A stretch of DNA of 64,000 nt from an uncultured Draconibacterium sp. (GCF_963675585.1 NZ_OY776411.1:129001-193000); one strand, 5' to 3'; positions 8,273 through 17,291 are shown, counted from the stretch's first letter. Notes: a model not told the origin generated them from the sequence alone. Numbers and translations: made by a program.

Positions 8273-9553
8273 ATGGCAGTACCTGTAATCATGCCTCGTC
8301 AAGGACAATCGGTTGAATCGTGCATTCTTGGACAATGGTATAAAGAGGTAGGCGAAGAGGTGAGCGAAGGCGATATTCTTTTCTCCTACGAAACAGACAA
8401 AGCTTCTTTTGAGGAAGAAGCCAAAGAAAATGGAGTGCTTCTGGCAACTTTTTTTGAGGAAGGTGACGAGATTCCCGTTCTGGAAAACGTTGCCGTAATC
8501 GGAAAAGCAGGTGAATCATTCGACCAATTTAAACCTGGTGCCGAAACAGCAAAAGAAGCTCCTGCAGAAGAAGTAGTTGAAGAAGCTCCAAAAGTGATTG
8601 AGTTTGAAATGGAAGAAACTTCTTCTGATGCAAGAATCCGTATTTCTCCACTGGCTAAAAAAATGGCTGAGAAAATGGGAGTTGACATTAAAGCCGTTAA
8701 AGGCTCAGGCCCACACGGAAGAATTATTGCCCAGGACATTGAAAAAGCAGCACAATCAGTTGAAGCACCTGTACCAGTTGCAGCAGCTCCAGCGCCTGTA
8801 CCAAAAGCAGCACCGGTTGCAAAAGCAGCACCTGCTCCTGCCGTTCTTGAATCGGGTGACGATTACGAAGTAAAAGCCATTCCAAACATCCGTAAATTAA
8901 TTGCAACTGCAATGCACCAGAGTCTTCAGAACTCGGCTCAGCTAACACACCACATGAGTGCCGATGCGCGTCAGCTGATGAAATTGCGCAAGAAATTCAA
9001 AAAACAACTGGCCGATGGTGAGATCAAACAAAATGTGACCATCAACGACCTGGTATGTTTTGCAGTAATTCGTGCTCTTGAGAAATTCCCGCAGGTAAAC
9101 ACGCAATACTTTGGCAACCAAATGAAATGGTTCAGCAAAGTACACCTTGGATTGGCCGTGGATACCGAACGTGGATTAATGGTTCCTGCCCTTAAAAATG
9201 CCGACGATCTTTCAATTACCGGTCTTTCGGGTCAGTTAAAACAATTGTCGACTGCAGCACGCAACGGAAATGTAAATCCTGATTTATTAAATCCGGCTGC
9301 CGCTTCATTTACGGTTTCTAACCTTGGAAATTACGGTGTTGAAATGTTTACTCCGGTAATCAATTTGCCACAAACAGCAATTTTGGGTGTTTGTACAATT
9401 GTTCCGCGTCCGAAAGAAATTGAAGAGGGTGTTTACGGATTTGTTCCGATGATGGGACTTTCGTTAACCTACGATCATCAAGCATTAGACGGTGGCGAAG
9501 CAACACTTTTCCTTGCAGAAATTAAGAATCAAATAGAGAATTTAGTAGTTTAA
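8273..9553 (+). CDS. pdhC: pyruvate dehydrogenase complex E2, dihydrolipoamide acetyltransferase
   Basis: 426 residues with three parts. A single lipoyl domain (1-78) has the lipoylated lysine at ETDKAS (Lys43). A peripheral subunit-binding domain (about 121-160) reads RISPLAKKMAEKMG...GSGPHGRI. An Ala/Pro linker (about 160-200) leads to the catalytic acetyltransferase domain (about 205-426), ending in YDHQALDGGEA with the DHxxxDG active-site motif near residues 401-407. It transfers the acetyl group from E1 to CoA. It is followed after 94 bases by the fused E1. A related 2-oxoacid substrate (branched-chain) cannot be excluded from sequence alone. Likely regulated by the divergent GntR protein. 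Confidence 0.9.
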   Translation: MAVPVIMPRQGQSVESCILGQWYKEVGEEVSEGDILFSYETDKASFEEEAKENGVLLATFFEEGDEIPVLENVAVIGKAGESFDQFKPGAETAKEAPAEEVVEEAPKVIEFEMEETSSDARIRISPLAKKMAEKMGVDIKAVKGSGPHGRIIAQDIEKAAQSVEAPVPVAAAPAPVPKAAPVAKAAPAPAVLESGDDYEVKAIPNIRKLIATAMHQSLQNSAQLTHHMSADARQLMKLRKKFKKQLADGEIKQNVTINDLVCFAVIRALEKFPQVNTQYFGNQMKWFSKVHLGLAVDTERGLMVPALKNADDLSITGLSGQLKQLSTAARNGNVNPDLLNPAAASFTVSNLGNYGVEMFTPVINLPQTAILGVCTIVPRPKEIEEGVYGFVPMMGLSLTYDHQALDGGEATLFLAEIKNQIENLVV

Positions 9554-9559
9554 AAACAG

Positions 9560-9632
9560 TTGCACGTTACAAGTTGCATGTTACAGGAGAACAAAATACA
9601 AAACCTGAAACTTGAAACCTGGAACCTGAAAC
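9560..9632. repeat. short degenerate repeats in the E2-E1 spacer
   Basis: Two direct copies of a 12-base unit (TTGCACGTTACA at 9560-9571 and TTGCATGTTACA at 9574-9585) are followed by a run of GAAACYTG-like units (9602-9632). The tract fills the 94-base spacer between two genes that should be co-transcribed. Similar low-complexity tracts occur in other spacers of this window. Confidence 0.7.
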
Positions 9633-9647
9633 AAAAAATAAAGTAAA

Positions 9648-12116
9648 ATGCCAAAAGTACAATATATTAACCCGGATGATGTTCGTAAACCGGGACAGAT
9701 AGAATTCAAACCAATTCCTGTAAATCAATACAGCAAAACGGTTGAAGAGGAAAAAGAGAATTTCTCGAACGAAGATTTGGTTCGCATTTACCACGATATG
9801 GTAGTAATTCGCGAATTCGAAACCATGTTAAACCTGATTAAAACACAGGGTGTTTACAATGGTGTTGAATACAATCATCCCGGCCCAGCTCACCTTTCAA
9901 TCGGACAGGAAGCTGCGGCTGTTGGTATGGCTTACACTTTGGGAGTTGAAGATTTTATCTTTGGTTCGCACCGTAGCCATGGCGAAATTCTTGCAAAAGG
10001 ATTGTCGGCAATCGATAAATTAAGCGACGAGCAGTTGGTTGAGATTATGGACACTCACTTTAATGGCGAAACTGCTGCTCCGGTAAAAGCGGGTCACAAA
10101 GGCACAACAAAAGAGCTGGCTATTAAATTCCTGATTTATGGAACACTGGCCGAGGTTTTTGCACGCAAAACAGGTTTCAACAAAGGTTTAGGTGGTTCAA
10201 TGCACGCCTTTTTTACTCCATTTGGAGTGTACCCAAACAACGCAATTGTAGGTGGTTCGGGTGACATTTCGGTTGGTGCTGCCTTGTACAAAAAAGTAAA
10301 CCGTAAACCGGGTATTGTGGTTGCCAACATCGGCGATGCTTCAATGGCTTGTGGCCCTGTTTGGGAAGGTTTGGCTTTTGCCTCGATGGACCAGTTTACC
10401 GAACTTTGGGAAGGCGACATGAAAGGTGGCTTACCACTAATTGTAAACATTATGAACAACCAGTACGGAATGGGTGGACAAACTTGTGGCGAGACCATGG
10501 GTTACGATGTTGCTGCTCGTATTGGTGCAGGTGTTAATCGCGACCAAATGCACGCCGAGCGTGTTGACGGTTACAATCCGCTTGCTGTAATTGATGCATA
10601 CAAACGCAAAAAGAAAATTCTGGAAGAAAAACGAGGCCCTGTTTTATTGGACGTGTTAACATACCGTTACAGCGGCCACTCTCCTTCCGATGCGTCTTCG
10701 TATCGTTCGAAAGAGGAAGTGGAAGCCTGGGAAGCACAGGATTCAATTGTTTGGTTTGGCAAAGAATTGGTAAAAGCCGGCGTTGCTACCGAAGCTCAAC
10801 TGGAAGCCATTAAAGCCGAAACAACCGAATTGATCACCAGTTCGATGAAGTTGGCCATCGACGATGAAGTATCTCCATTGATGGATGTTAAAACTCAACC
10901 CAATTTAATTGGAGAAATGATGTTTAGCAACCAGAGTGTTGATAAAATGGAAGACCGCCCGGTTGAGGTAAATCATCCGATGGAAGAAAATCCACGGGTT
11001 AAATCGTTAAAAAGCAAAGAACGGTTTATGTTCGATAAAGACGGTAAACCTTTCTCAAAAATTAAAACATACGGATTAAAAGATGGTCTTTTTGAAGCCA
11101 TTGTTGATCGTTTTTACAAAGACCCAACTTTAATTGCTTACGGTGAAGAAAACCGTGACTGGGGTGGTGCATTTGCCGTTTACCGCGGATTAACCGAAGC
11201 TCTGCCTTACAATCGTTTATTCAACTCACCCATTTCGGAGGCATCGATTGTGGGTACTGCCATTGGTTATGCCATGTGCGGTGGCCGCGTAATTCCTGAA
11301 ATTATGTATTGCGACTTCCTGGGTCGTGCCGGTGACGAAGTTTTCAACCAACTTCCAAAATGGCAGGCCATGAGTGGAAACGTATTGAAAATGCCGGTTG
11401 TAATCCGCGTTTCAGTAGGTTCGAAATATGGTGCGCAACACTCACAAGACTGGACAGCTTTGGCTGCCCACATTCCCGGATTAAAAGTTGTATTCCCGGT
11501 TTCGCCATACGATGCAAAAGGTTTGATGAACACCGCATTGCAGGGAACCGACCCGGTAATTTTCTTTGAAAGCCAGCGTTTGTACGACATTGGCGAGCAA
11601 TTTCACGAAGGTGGTGTGCCTGAAGAATATTACGAAATTCCGTTTGGCGAGCCGGATGTGAAAAAAGAAGGAAAAGATGTTACCATTTTAACCATAGGAG
11701 CAACACTTTACCGCGCATTGGATGCAGCAAAAGAACTGGAAGAAAAATACGGATTGTCAGCTGAGGTAATCGATTCAAGATGTATGGTTCCGTTTAACTA
11801 CGAGCCGGTAATCGAGTCGGTTAAAAAGACCGGACGTATTATTATTTCGGGCGATGCATCGGCACGTGGTTCGTTCTTGCGCGATATGGCCTCGAACATT
11901 ACCGAGTTGGCATTCGATTATTTAGATGCTCCGCCGGTAGTAGTTGGTTCGCGCAACTGGATAACTCCTGCTTACGAACTGGAAGATGTTTTCTTCCCGC
12001 AAGCAAGCTGGATCATCGACGCCATCCACGAAAAAATGCTTCCATTGGAAGGACATGTATGCAAAAGTGATTTTACCGAAGCGGAACAATTGGACAGGAA
12101 CGCAAGAGGTATTTAA
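9648..12116 (+). CDS. pyruvate (2-oxoacid) dehydrogenase E1, fused alpha and beta subunits
   Basis: 822 residues joining the two E1 subunits in one chain. The alpha part (about 1-420) has FGSHRSHGEI, a GGSMH loop and the ThDP-binding run IGDASMACGPVWEG...NNQYGMGG. The beta part (about 475-822) has AYGEENRDWGGAF, FNSPISEASIVGTAIGYAM, GAQHSQDW and GLKVVFPVSPYDAKG. It decarboxylates pyruvate or a related 2-oxoacid and acetylates the E2 lipoyl group. Alpha-beta fusion is known in Bacteroidota and some branched-chain-type E1 enzymes, so pyruvate is the likely but not the only possible substrate. E3 is not encoded here. Confidence 0.9.
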   Translation: MPKVQYINPDDVRKPGQIEFKPIPVNQYSKTVEEEKENFSNEDLVRIYHDMVVIREFETMLNLIKTQGVYNGVEYNHPGPAHLSIGQEAAAVGMAYTLGVEDFIFGSHRSHGEILAKGLSAIDKLSDEQLVEIMDTHFNGETAAPVKAGHKGTTKELAIKFLIYGTLAEVFARKTGFNKGLGGSMHAFFTPFGVYPNNAIVGGSGDISVGAALYKKVNRKPGIVVANIGDASMACGPVWEGLAFASMDQFTELWEGDMKGGLPLIVNIMNNQYGMGGQTCGETMGYDVAARIGAGVNRDQMHAERVDGYNPLAVIDAYKRKKKILEEKRGPVLLDVLTYRYSGHSPSDASSYRSKEEVEAWEAQDSIVWFGKELVKAGVATEAQLEAIKAETTELITSSMKLAIDDEVSPLMDVKTQPNLIGEMMFSNQSVDKMEDRPVEVNHPMEENPRVKSLKSKERFMFDKDGKPFSKIKTYGLKDGLFEAIVDRFYKDPTLIAYGEENRDWGGAFAVYRGLTEALPYNRLFNSPISEASIVGTAIGYAMCGGRVIPEIMYCDFLGRAGDEVFNQLPKWQAMSGNVLKMPVVIRVSVGSKYGAQHSQDWTALAAHIPGLKVVFPVSPYDAKGLMNTALQGTDPVIFFESQRLYDIGEQFHEGGVPEEYYEIPFGEPDVKKEGKDVTILTIGATLYRALDAAKELEEKYGLSAEVIDSRCMVPFNYEPVIESVKKTGRIIISGDASARGSFLRDMASNITELAFDYLDAPPVVVGSRNWITPAYELEDVFFPQASWIIDAIHEKMLPLEGHVCKSDFTEAEQLDRNARGI

Positions 12117-12178
12117 CTTATATGTAGTTGCCCGAGTTAGGTACGGGCAACTACCCATTAATAAATAGAAAGAAAAAC

Positions 12179-12209
12179 AATCCGGTTTCGTAAGAGATCG
12201 GATTTTTTT
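12179..12209 (+). terminator. terminator downstream of the pdh genes
   Basis: A short stem (AATCCG with CGGATT) over a 14-base loop is followed by a T run. A stronger hairpin lies 45 bases earlier (11 perfect base pairs, GTAGTTGCCCG at 12124-12134 with 12144-12154) but lacks a T run; it may protect the 3' end of the mRNA. Confidence 0.6.
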
Positions 12210-12216
12210 ATGGGTC

Positions 12217-12373
12217 TTGCGAATTCCAATTCGCAATTTTAGCATGGAAGTTTCCAAACTTCCATACCCCAGAATACATATATAGAAAACCTCACTTTAC
12301 CCCCCAATTTATTAAAAGAACTATTCCTGAAAATAGATCCGTCATTCCGTCTGCCAGCTGGCGGATTCGGAAT
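12217..12373. repeat. REP-like cluster of palindromes in a non-coding gap
   Basis: This describes most of the 358-base gene-free stretch between the E1 gene and the M23 peptidase. Three palindromes are visible: TTGCGAATT-CC-AATTCGCAA (12217-12236), ATGGAAGTTT-CC-AAACTTCCAT (12244-12265), and an interrupted one centred on GCCAGCTGGC (12353-12362) with outer arms ATTCCG/CGGAAT (12344-12349 and 12368-12373). The first two share the same CC spacer. They look like dispersed extragenic palindromes. No transposase or reading frame is present; the last 100 bases show nothing. Confidence 0.65.
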
Positions 12374-12474
12374 CAGTTTCATCAACTTAAAAAACGGATT
12401 ATTGAATAGTCTGCCAGTATTTCCTGAATTCTTAGTGTACCACCCAACCTCAAACCAGCGGCTCGTAGCTTTTA

Positions 12475-13260
12475 CTAATACAACTTCAATGGTTGCCCAA
12501 TCTGCAAAGTCGAATTCTCTGAAATCCGGTTTAAACGGCAAATTTCGTTGATCGGTGTTTTGAATTTTCGCGATATTACCCACAAGGAATCGCCCGAGCG
12601 AACTTTATAAAATTCGGGCACCGCAACATTTGTAGAGTATCCTTTGGGTTTTAACTTTTTGTGCAAAGCAAGCAAAGTTTCCATTTCAAAAGCATCTTCT
12701 CTGATTTTCTCATTTTTAAAATCAAAAACCAGTTCCGGATCAAATGCCTGGCCGTCTTCACGCATTTCAAAATGCAGGTGAACTCCACGAGCTCTGCCCG
12801 TACTTCCAGCCAGACCAATGGGTTCGCCTTTTTGCACCCAGTCTCCCTCTTTCACCAAAAACCTTGTTTGATGGGCATAATACGTTTCAATATTATTTTT
12901 ATGCTGAAGTACAATCAGGTTTCCCCAGCCTGTTCCCCAACCTGCGCGAACCACAGTACCGCTTTGCGACGCCACAATGGTATCGCCCCGGTCCATTTTA
13001 ATGTCGGTGCCATAATGCATCCTTCCCGAGCGCGGCCCAAATTGACTAATAATGTATCCATGATTCCCGGGAATAAGAAAATCGGCTAAATATCCTTTAT
13101 TCAGATCCTTTATACTGTCGTGTACCAAAGTATATTTTTTCAGACTTACCGGATGAGTAGTGCCCGGAACAATCACCAACTCGTCGGTATTTACATACTG
13201 CGCACCAACTGTTTGTACAATTGCTATCAGTAAGGAGATAAAAACTACTAATTTCTGCAT
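12475..13260 (-). CDS. secreted M23-family peptidoglycan endopeptidase with LysM domain
   Basis: 261 residues. It has a signal peptide (MQKLVVFISLLIAIVQTVGA, cleaved near residue 20). An M23 (LytM) zinc peptidase domain at about 65-180 has His82 and Asp86 in MHYGTD and the HLHFE motif at 161-165 (His161, His163). A C-terminal LysM domain (about 216-260, VRSGDSLWVISRKFKTPINEICRLN) binds glycan. All metal ligands of an active M23 enzyme are present, so it probably cleaves peptide cross-links in the periplasm during growth or division. The order M23 then LysM is the reverse of many NlpD-type proteins. It is monocistronic. Confidence 0.92.
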   Translation of the reverse strand: MQKLVVFISLLIAIVQTVGAQYVNTDELVIVPGTTHPVSLKKYTLVHDSIKDLNKGYLADFLIPGNHGYIISQFGPRSGRMHYGTDIKMDRGDTIVASQSGTVVRAGWGTGWGNLIVLQHKNNIETYYAHQTRFLVKEGDWVQKGEPIGLAGSTGRARGVHLHFEMREDGQAFDPELVFDFKNEKIREDAFEMETLLALHKKLKPKGYSTNVAVPEFYKVRSGDSLWVISRKFKTPINEICRLNRISENSTLQIGQPLKLY

Positions 13261-13390
13261 TGATTCAAGCGAAATAATACAACATTTCTAATTATTGTAC
13301 TGCAATAGTAAGTAAAAATAGTATTTGAGATACTGGCATCCAAAACATTTGCTAAAGACTAACAAATCATTTACAAGCCATTAACAAAAA

Positions 13391-13768
13391 TTACAACGGA
13401 AGTTTTTTCCATGCAGCTACAAATAACAGTATCCAGCCGGCAATAAAACTAAGTCCGCCAAGCGGAGTAATTGCACCCAGCCATTTAATTCCGCTTATGG
13501 CCAGCACATATAAACTCCCCGAAAACAAAACAATACCAACAAATAAAAACAAAGCTGCCCAGTTGATCAGGTTTGATGGCATTGTTAGCGAAAGAACGCC
13601 CAGTAAAAGCAAGCCCAGTGCATGATAAAAATGGTATTCCACTGCTGTTTTATAGGTTTGCATCAGCTCAGCGGAAAGGTGAGCTTTTAATCCGTGTGCC
13701 CCAAATGCACCCAGAGCAACCGCAAGAACCAACATTGCCGAAGCACTCATTAATATTGTTTTACTCAT
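13391..13768 (-). CDS. DUF423-family small membrane protein
   Basis: 125 residues, four hydrophobic segments (about 5-25, 45-62, 68-90, 98-120). The signature GAFGAHGLKAHLS near residues 20-33 and VEYHFYHALGLL identify the DUF423 (YgdD/YwdK) family of inner-membrane proteins of unknown function. The length is the usual one. It stands between the M23 gene and the divergent PHP gene with no clear operon partner. Confidence 0.9.
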   Translation of the reverse strand: MSKTILMSASAMLVLAVALGAFGAHGLKAHLSAELMQTYKTAVEYHFYHALGLLLLGVLSLTMPSNLINWAALFLFVGIVLFSGSLYVLAISGIKWLGAITPLGGLSFIAGWILLFVAAWKKLPL

Positions 13769-13928
13769 TTGTAATTCTATTTTATTCAGTTAACAATTTA
13801 ACCGAGTATAGGTTTTAACTTTTCCTTTCAAACGAAATATAAAAACCGCGCAAAACAAACAGGATACCAAAGGACGGATCAATTGTGCGACTTTAGTTTA
13901 TTTGCCGTAAATTTAAGAAAGAACAGAA

Positions 13929-15167
13929 ATGGCAGACAACAAAAGTATATTTTCAACATTTCCGCAACCCGATGAGTTGCTAAACTGGTACAAAGCTCAA
14001 CCGATAGCAGGGGTTCCTGACATTAACGGACACATTCACACGCCACACTCGTTTAGTGCATTCTCAGAAATTGCACAGGCCTTTGAGATGGCAAAAGAAG
14101 AAGGAATCAGTGTACTTGGCATCAACGACTTTTACACCACCGATGGTTATGAAGAATTTGCAGAATTGGCAGTAAAAAATAAGGTTTTCCCTTTGTTCAA
14201 CATCGAATTTATGGGTTTACAAAACGATTTACAGGAAGCCGGTATTCGCGTAAACGACCCGAGCAATCCCGGACGAACTTATTTTAGTGGGAAAGGTTTA
14301 AACCAGCCTGCAAAAATGAGTGCAGCATCGGCAGAAGTAATGAAAAACCTGAAAACCGAAAGCAACCGTCAAACCTTTGAAATGGTGGCCAAACTAAATG
14401 CATTCTTTGCCGAAAAAGGCATAGATATTCAGTTTGATGCTGAAGAAGTTCAGAGTCGTTTGGCAATTAATTTGTTCCGCGAACGCCACATTGCCCAGGC
14501 CATTCGAATCGCTGTTTTCGAAAAAGAAGAAACAGACCTTGGTCGTGCTGCTTTGTTAAATGCCATTTTCTCGGGAAAAGAAGTGAAATCAGCCATTGAT
14601 GATGTGGCCGGACTGGAAAACGAAATTCGTGGCAACCTGTTAAAAGCAGGTGGTGCTGCATTTGTTCCAGAAGATCCGAAAGCTTTCCTTTCGCTTGAGC
14701 AGGTAATGGATTTTATTATCGATGCGGGTGGAATTCCTTGCTATCCTTGTCTGTTGGATTTTGGCGATGAAAATTACACCGACTACGAAGGTGACAAAGA
14801 AAAATTGCTTGAAACTTTAAAAAGCAAAAACGTATATAGCATTGAGCTGATTCCGGGCCGAAACAAATTCCATATTCTAAAAGAGTTTGTAAAATTCTTC
14901 GACGCAAATAGTTTTGTGGTGACTTTTGGAACCGAGCACAACACTCCAAAACTCGATCCGCTTAAAATTAGTTGTGGCGGTGGTATTGATTTAGATGATG
15001 AATTAAAACAAATAAATTACGAAGGAGCAGCAGTGGTTGCAGCGCACCAGTATTTACTAGCAACCGGCAAAGAAGGCTATTTAAAAGATGGCATTGCCAA
15101 AGTGAACGAAAAAGATGCTTTTGTAGAATTAGGAAAAGCAGTAATTGCAAAATATTTAGAAGAATAA
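13929..15167 (+). CDS. PHP-domain phosphoesterase-like protein
   Basis: 412 residues, cytosolic. A PHP metal motif opens near residue 33 (NGHIHTPHSFSAF: His35, His37), followed by INDFYTTDGYEEF where typical PHP enzymes have a TDH or SDH signature. A late GTEHNTP (about residue 338) corresponds to the last motif (usually SDAH). The middle part (about 120-220) is a helical insert. PHP proteins hydrolyse phosphate esters or polymers (histidinol-phosphatase, polymerase PHP). The divergent ligands leave the activity open. It leads a block with an aldolase/SDR, a dehydrogenase and a transaldolase-like gene, so a sugar-phosphate phosphatase or lactonase-like role is plausible. Confidence 0.75.
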   Translation: MADNKSIFSTFPQPDELLNWYKAQPIAGVPDINGHIHTPHSFSAFSEIAQAFEMAKEEGISVLGINDFYTTDGYEEFAELAVKNKVFPLFNIEFMGLQNDLQEAGIRVNDPSNPGRTYFSGKGLNQPAKMSAASAEVMKNLKTESNRQTFEMVAKLNAFFAEKGIDIQFDAEEVQSRLAINLFRERHIAQAIRIAVFEKEETDLGRAALLNAIFSGKEVKSAIDDVAGLENEIRGNLLKAGGAAFVPEDPKAFLSLEQVMDFIIDAGGIPCYPCLLDFGDENYTDYEGDKEKLLETLKSKNVYSIELIPGRNKFHILKEFVKFFDANSFVVTFGTEHNTPKLDPLKISCGGGIDLDDELKQINYEGAAVVAAHQYLLATGKEGYLKDGIAKVNEKDAFVELGKAVIAKYLEE

Positions 15168-15171
15168 ATTA

Positions 15172-15309
15172 CACCGTGCTATAGCGCGGTGATTATGAGC
15201 AACAGACATCAAAAGGATTTATTGAAGATTTTGTAATTTTTAGAATACAAAATCTTCAATAAATCCGGTGATGACGAATAAAAAACAGCCACCGCACTAA
15301 AGTACGGTG
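15172..15309. repeat. nested symmetric palindrome (MITE- or attenuator-like) in the PHP-aldolase spacer
   Basis: A central perfect inverted repeat has 21-base arms (15215-15235 and 15246-15266, loop 10). It is flanked at exactly 23 bases on each side by two 20-base hairpins (15172-15191, CACCGTGCT...AGCGCGGTG; 15290-15309, CACCGCACT...AGTACGGTG). The two outer hairpins are inverted copies of each other at 17 of 20 positions. The whole structure fills the 156-base spacer. It carries no gene or T run. A small non-autonomous mobile element or an mRNA-processing structure are both possible. Confidence 0.75.
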
Positions 15310-15323
15310 CAAAAAAGAACAAA

Positions 15324-17288
15324 ATGAATCAAGGAATTAAAGACTTAGTAGAAATATCACAATTCTACGGATCCAATAAAGCAATGGTAATTGCCGGCGG
15401 TGGCAACACATCATACAAAACGGAAGATAAACTTTGGGTAAAAGCAAGTGGTTTTGCCTTATCAACAATTACAGAAGAAGGTTTTGCGGTAATGGATCGT
15501 AAAAAACTGGCCAAAATTTCGGAAAACGAATACAGCTCTGATTCATTCGAGCGCGAAAGCCAGATCAAAGACGATTTAGCGGATGCAACCATTACAAAAG
15601 ACAAACGCCCTTCGGTTGAAACATCTTTTCACGATGCCATCAATTATAAATTTGTTATTCACCTGCACCCCACTTTGGTAAACGGAATTATGTGCAGCAA
15701 TAAAGCCGAAGAACTGGTTCAACCTGTTTTTGGCGAAGAAGCGGTTTACATTCCATACATCGATCCGGGCTACATTTTATTTAAAGCAGTTGAAGCAAAA
15801 ATCATAGAATTCAGAGCGGCAAAAGGTTACGATCCAAAGGTTATTCTGCTTCAGAATCATGGTATTTTTGTGAGTGCCGACACAACTCAGGAGGTTATTG
15901 ATATTTACGATGAGATTATTGCCAACATCGAAAAAGAAATTACAACACCTGTTGATAATGCAGTACTTCCGGTTACTGAACACGTGGTTGAAGTTGTTCC
16001 TGCCATTCGTGCTCTTGTATCAACCGAAGGATTAAAAACGATTAAAGTTACCAACTCTGCATTGGTTGAGAAATTTAATTGTTGTGCAGAATCATTCGAA
16101 AAAGTGAATTATCCTTTCACTCCCGATTTGATTGTTTACTGCAAATCGAAATACATTTACATCGACGAAATTTCATCACCGGAAGCTACAATTGAAGCTT
16201 TCAAAACAAAATACGAAGCCTTTGTCGCCAACAATGGTTTTGCACCCAAAGTAGTATTTATAAAAGGCATTGGAATGCTTTCGATTGGTGACAATGCAGC
16301 ACAATCAAACATTATTAAAGAGGTTTTTGAAGATGCAATGAAAATTTCGTGGTTGTCGGAATCGTTTGGTGGACAGCATTTCATGACTGCTGAACAGATC
16401 AACTTTATCGATACCTGGGAAGTAGAAAACTACCGCCGCAAAGTATCGGCCGGTGCTGCTGCCGGACGTGTTGAAAACAAAATTTCGATTGTTACCGGAG
16501 CAGCACAGGGATTTGGCGAAGGAATTGCACGCGTAATGAAAGAAAACGGGTCGAACATTGTTGTGGCCGACCTGAATGAAACTGTTGGTGAAGCAACCGC
16601 GGCATCTTTCAACGAAATTAAAAATAGTAGTCGTGCCATTTTTGTAAAATCCAATGTTGCCGATATGGATTCATTAAAAAACCTGATGCACCAAACGGTT
16701 TGTGAATTTGGCGGACTGGATGTTTTTGTAAGTAATGCAGGTATTTTACGTGCGGGAGGATTGGATGAAATGACACCCGAGAACTTTGATTTGGTAACCA
16801 AAATCAATTACAACGCTTATTTCTATTGCACAAAGGCTGCCGCTCCTATTATGAAACTTCAGAATAAATACAACGCGGCCTTGTATGCCGATGTTATTCA
16901 AATCAATTCAAAATCGGGACTGGCAGGAAGCAAGAAAAACTTTGCCTACGCAGGTGGAAAATTCGGAGGTATTGGGTTAACTCAGTCGTTTGCTTTGGAA
17001 TTGGCACCCGACAGAATTAAAGTGAACTCAGTTTGTCCGGGCAACTTCTACGAAGGTCCGCTTTGGAGCGATCCTGAAAATGGATTGTTTGTTCAGTATT
17101 TAAATGCCGGAAAAGTTCCGGGAGCAAAAACCATCGACGATGTAAAAGCATTTTACCTGGCGCAGGTTCCGCTTGGCAAAGGTTGTTCGCCAGTTGATGT
17201 GGCAAAAGCTGTTTTTTACGTCATCGATCAGGAAAACGAAACCGGCCAGGCCATTCCGGTAAGTGGCGGACAAATCATGTTAAACTAA
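15324..17288 (+). CDS. bifunctional class II aldolase / short-chain dehydrogenase
   Basis: 654 residues, cytosolic. The N-terminal class II aldolase/adducin domain (about 1-370) has VIHLHPTLVNGIM (metal histidines), VILLQNHGIFVS and KASGFALSTI. The C-terminal SDR domain (about 385-654) has the NAD motif TGAAQGFGEG (about 391) and the catalytic YAGGK (Tyr near 542) with NSKSG. This fusion is known as RhaEW in rhamnulose-phosphate breakdown and is often annotated as sorbitol-6-phosphate dehydrogenase in Bacteroidota. It could cleave a ketose 1-phosphate and oxidise the aldehyde, or oxidise a sugar alcohol phosphate. The substrate is not determined by sequence. Confidence 0.85.
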   Translation: MNQGIKDLVEISQFYGSNKAMVIAGGGNTSYKTEDKLWVKASGFALSTITEEGFAVMDRKKLAKISENEYSSDSFERESQIKDDLADATITKDKRPSVETSFHDAINYKFVIHLHPTLVNGIMCSNKAEELVQPVFGEEAVYIPYIDPGYILFKAVEAKIIEFRAAKGYDPKVILLQNHGIFVSADTTQEVIDIYDEIIANIEKEITTPVDNAVLPVTEHVVEVVPAIRALVSTEGLKTIKVTNSALVEKFNCCAESFEKVNYPFTPDLIVYCKSKYIYIDEISSPEATIEAFKTKYEAFVANNGFAPKVVFIKGIGMLSIGDNAAQSNIIKEVFEDAMKISWLSESFGGQHFMTAEQINFIDTWEVENYRRKVSAGAAAGRVENKISIVTGAAQGFGEGIARVMKENGSNIVVADLNETVGEATAASFNEIKNSSRAIFVKSNVADMDSLKNLMHQTVCEFGGLDVFVSNAGILRAGGLDEMTPENFDLVTKINYNAYFYCTKAAAPIMKLQNKYNAALYADVIQINSKSGLAGSKKNFAYAGGKFGGIGLTQSFALELAPDRIKVNSVCPGNFYEGPLWSDPENGLFVQYLNAGKVPGAKTIDDVKAFYLAQVPLGKGCSPVDVAKAVFYVIDQENETGQAIPVSGGQIMLN

Positions 17289-17291
17289 CAG

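Noticed and set aside
12117-12474. Insertion sequence or phage remnant in the gap after the pdh genes
   Set aside because: Only palindromes are present, with no transposase frame or target duplication.
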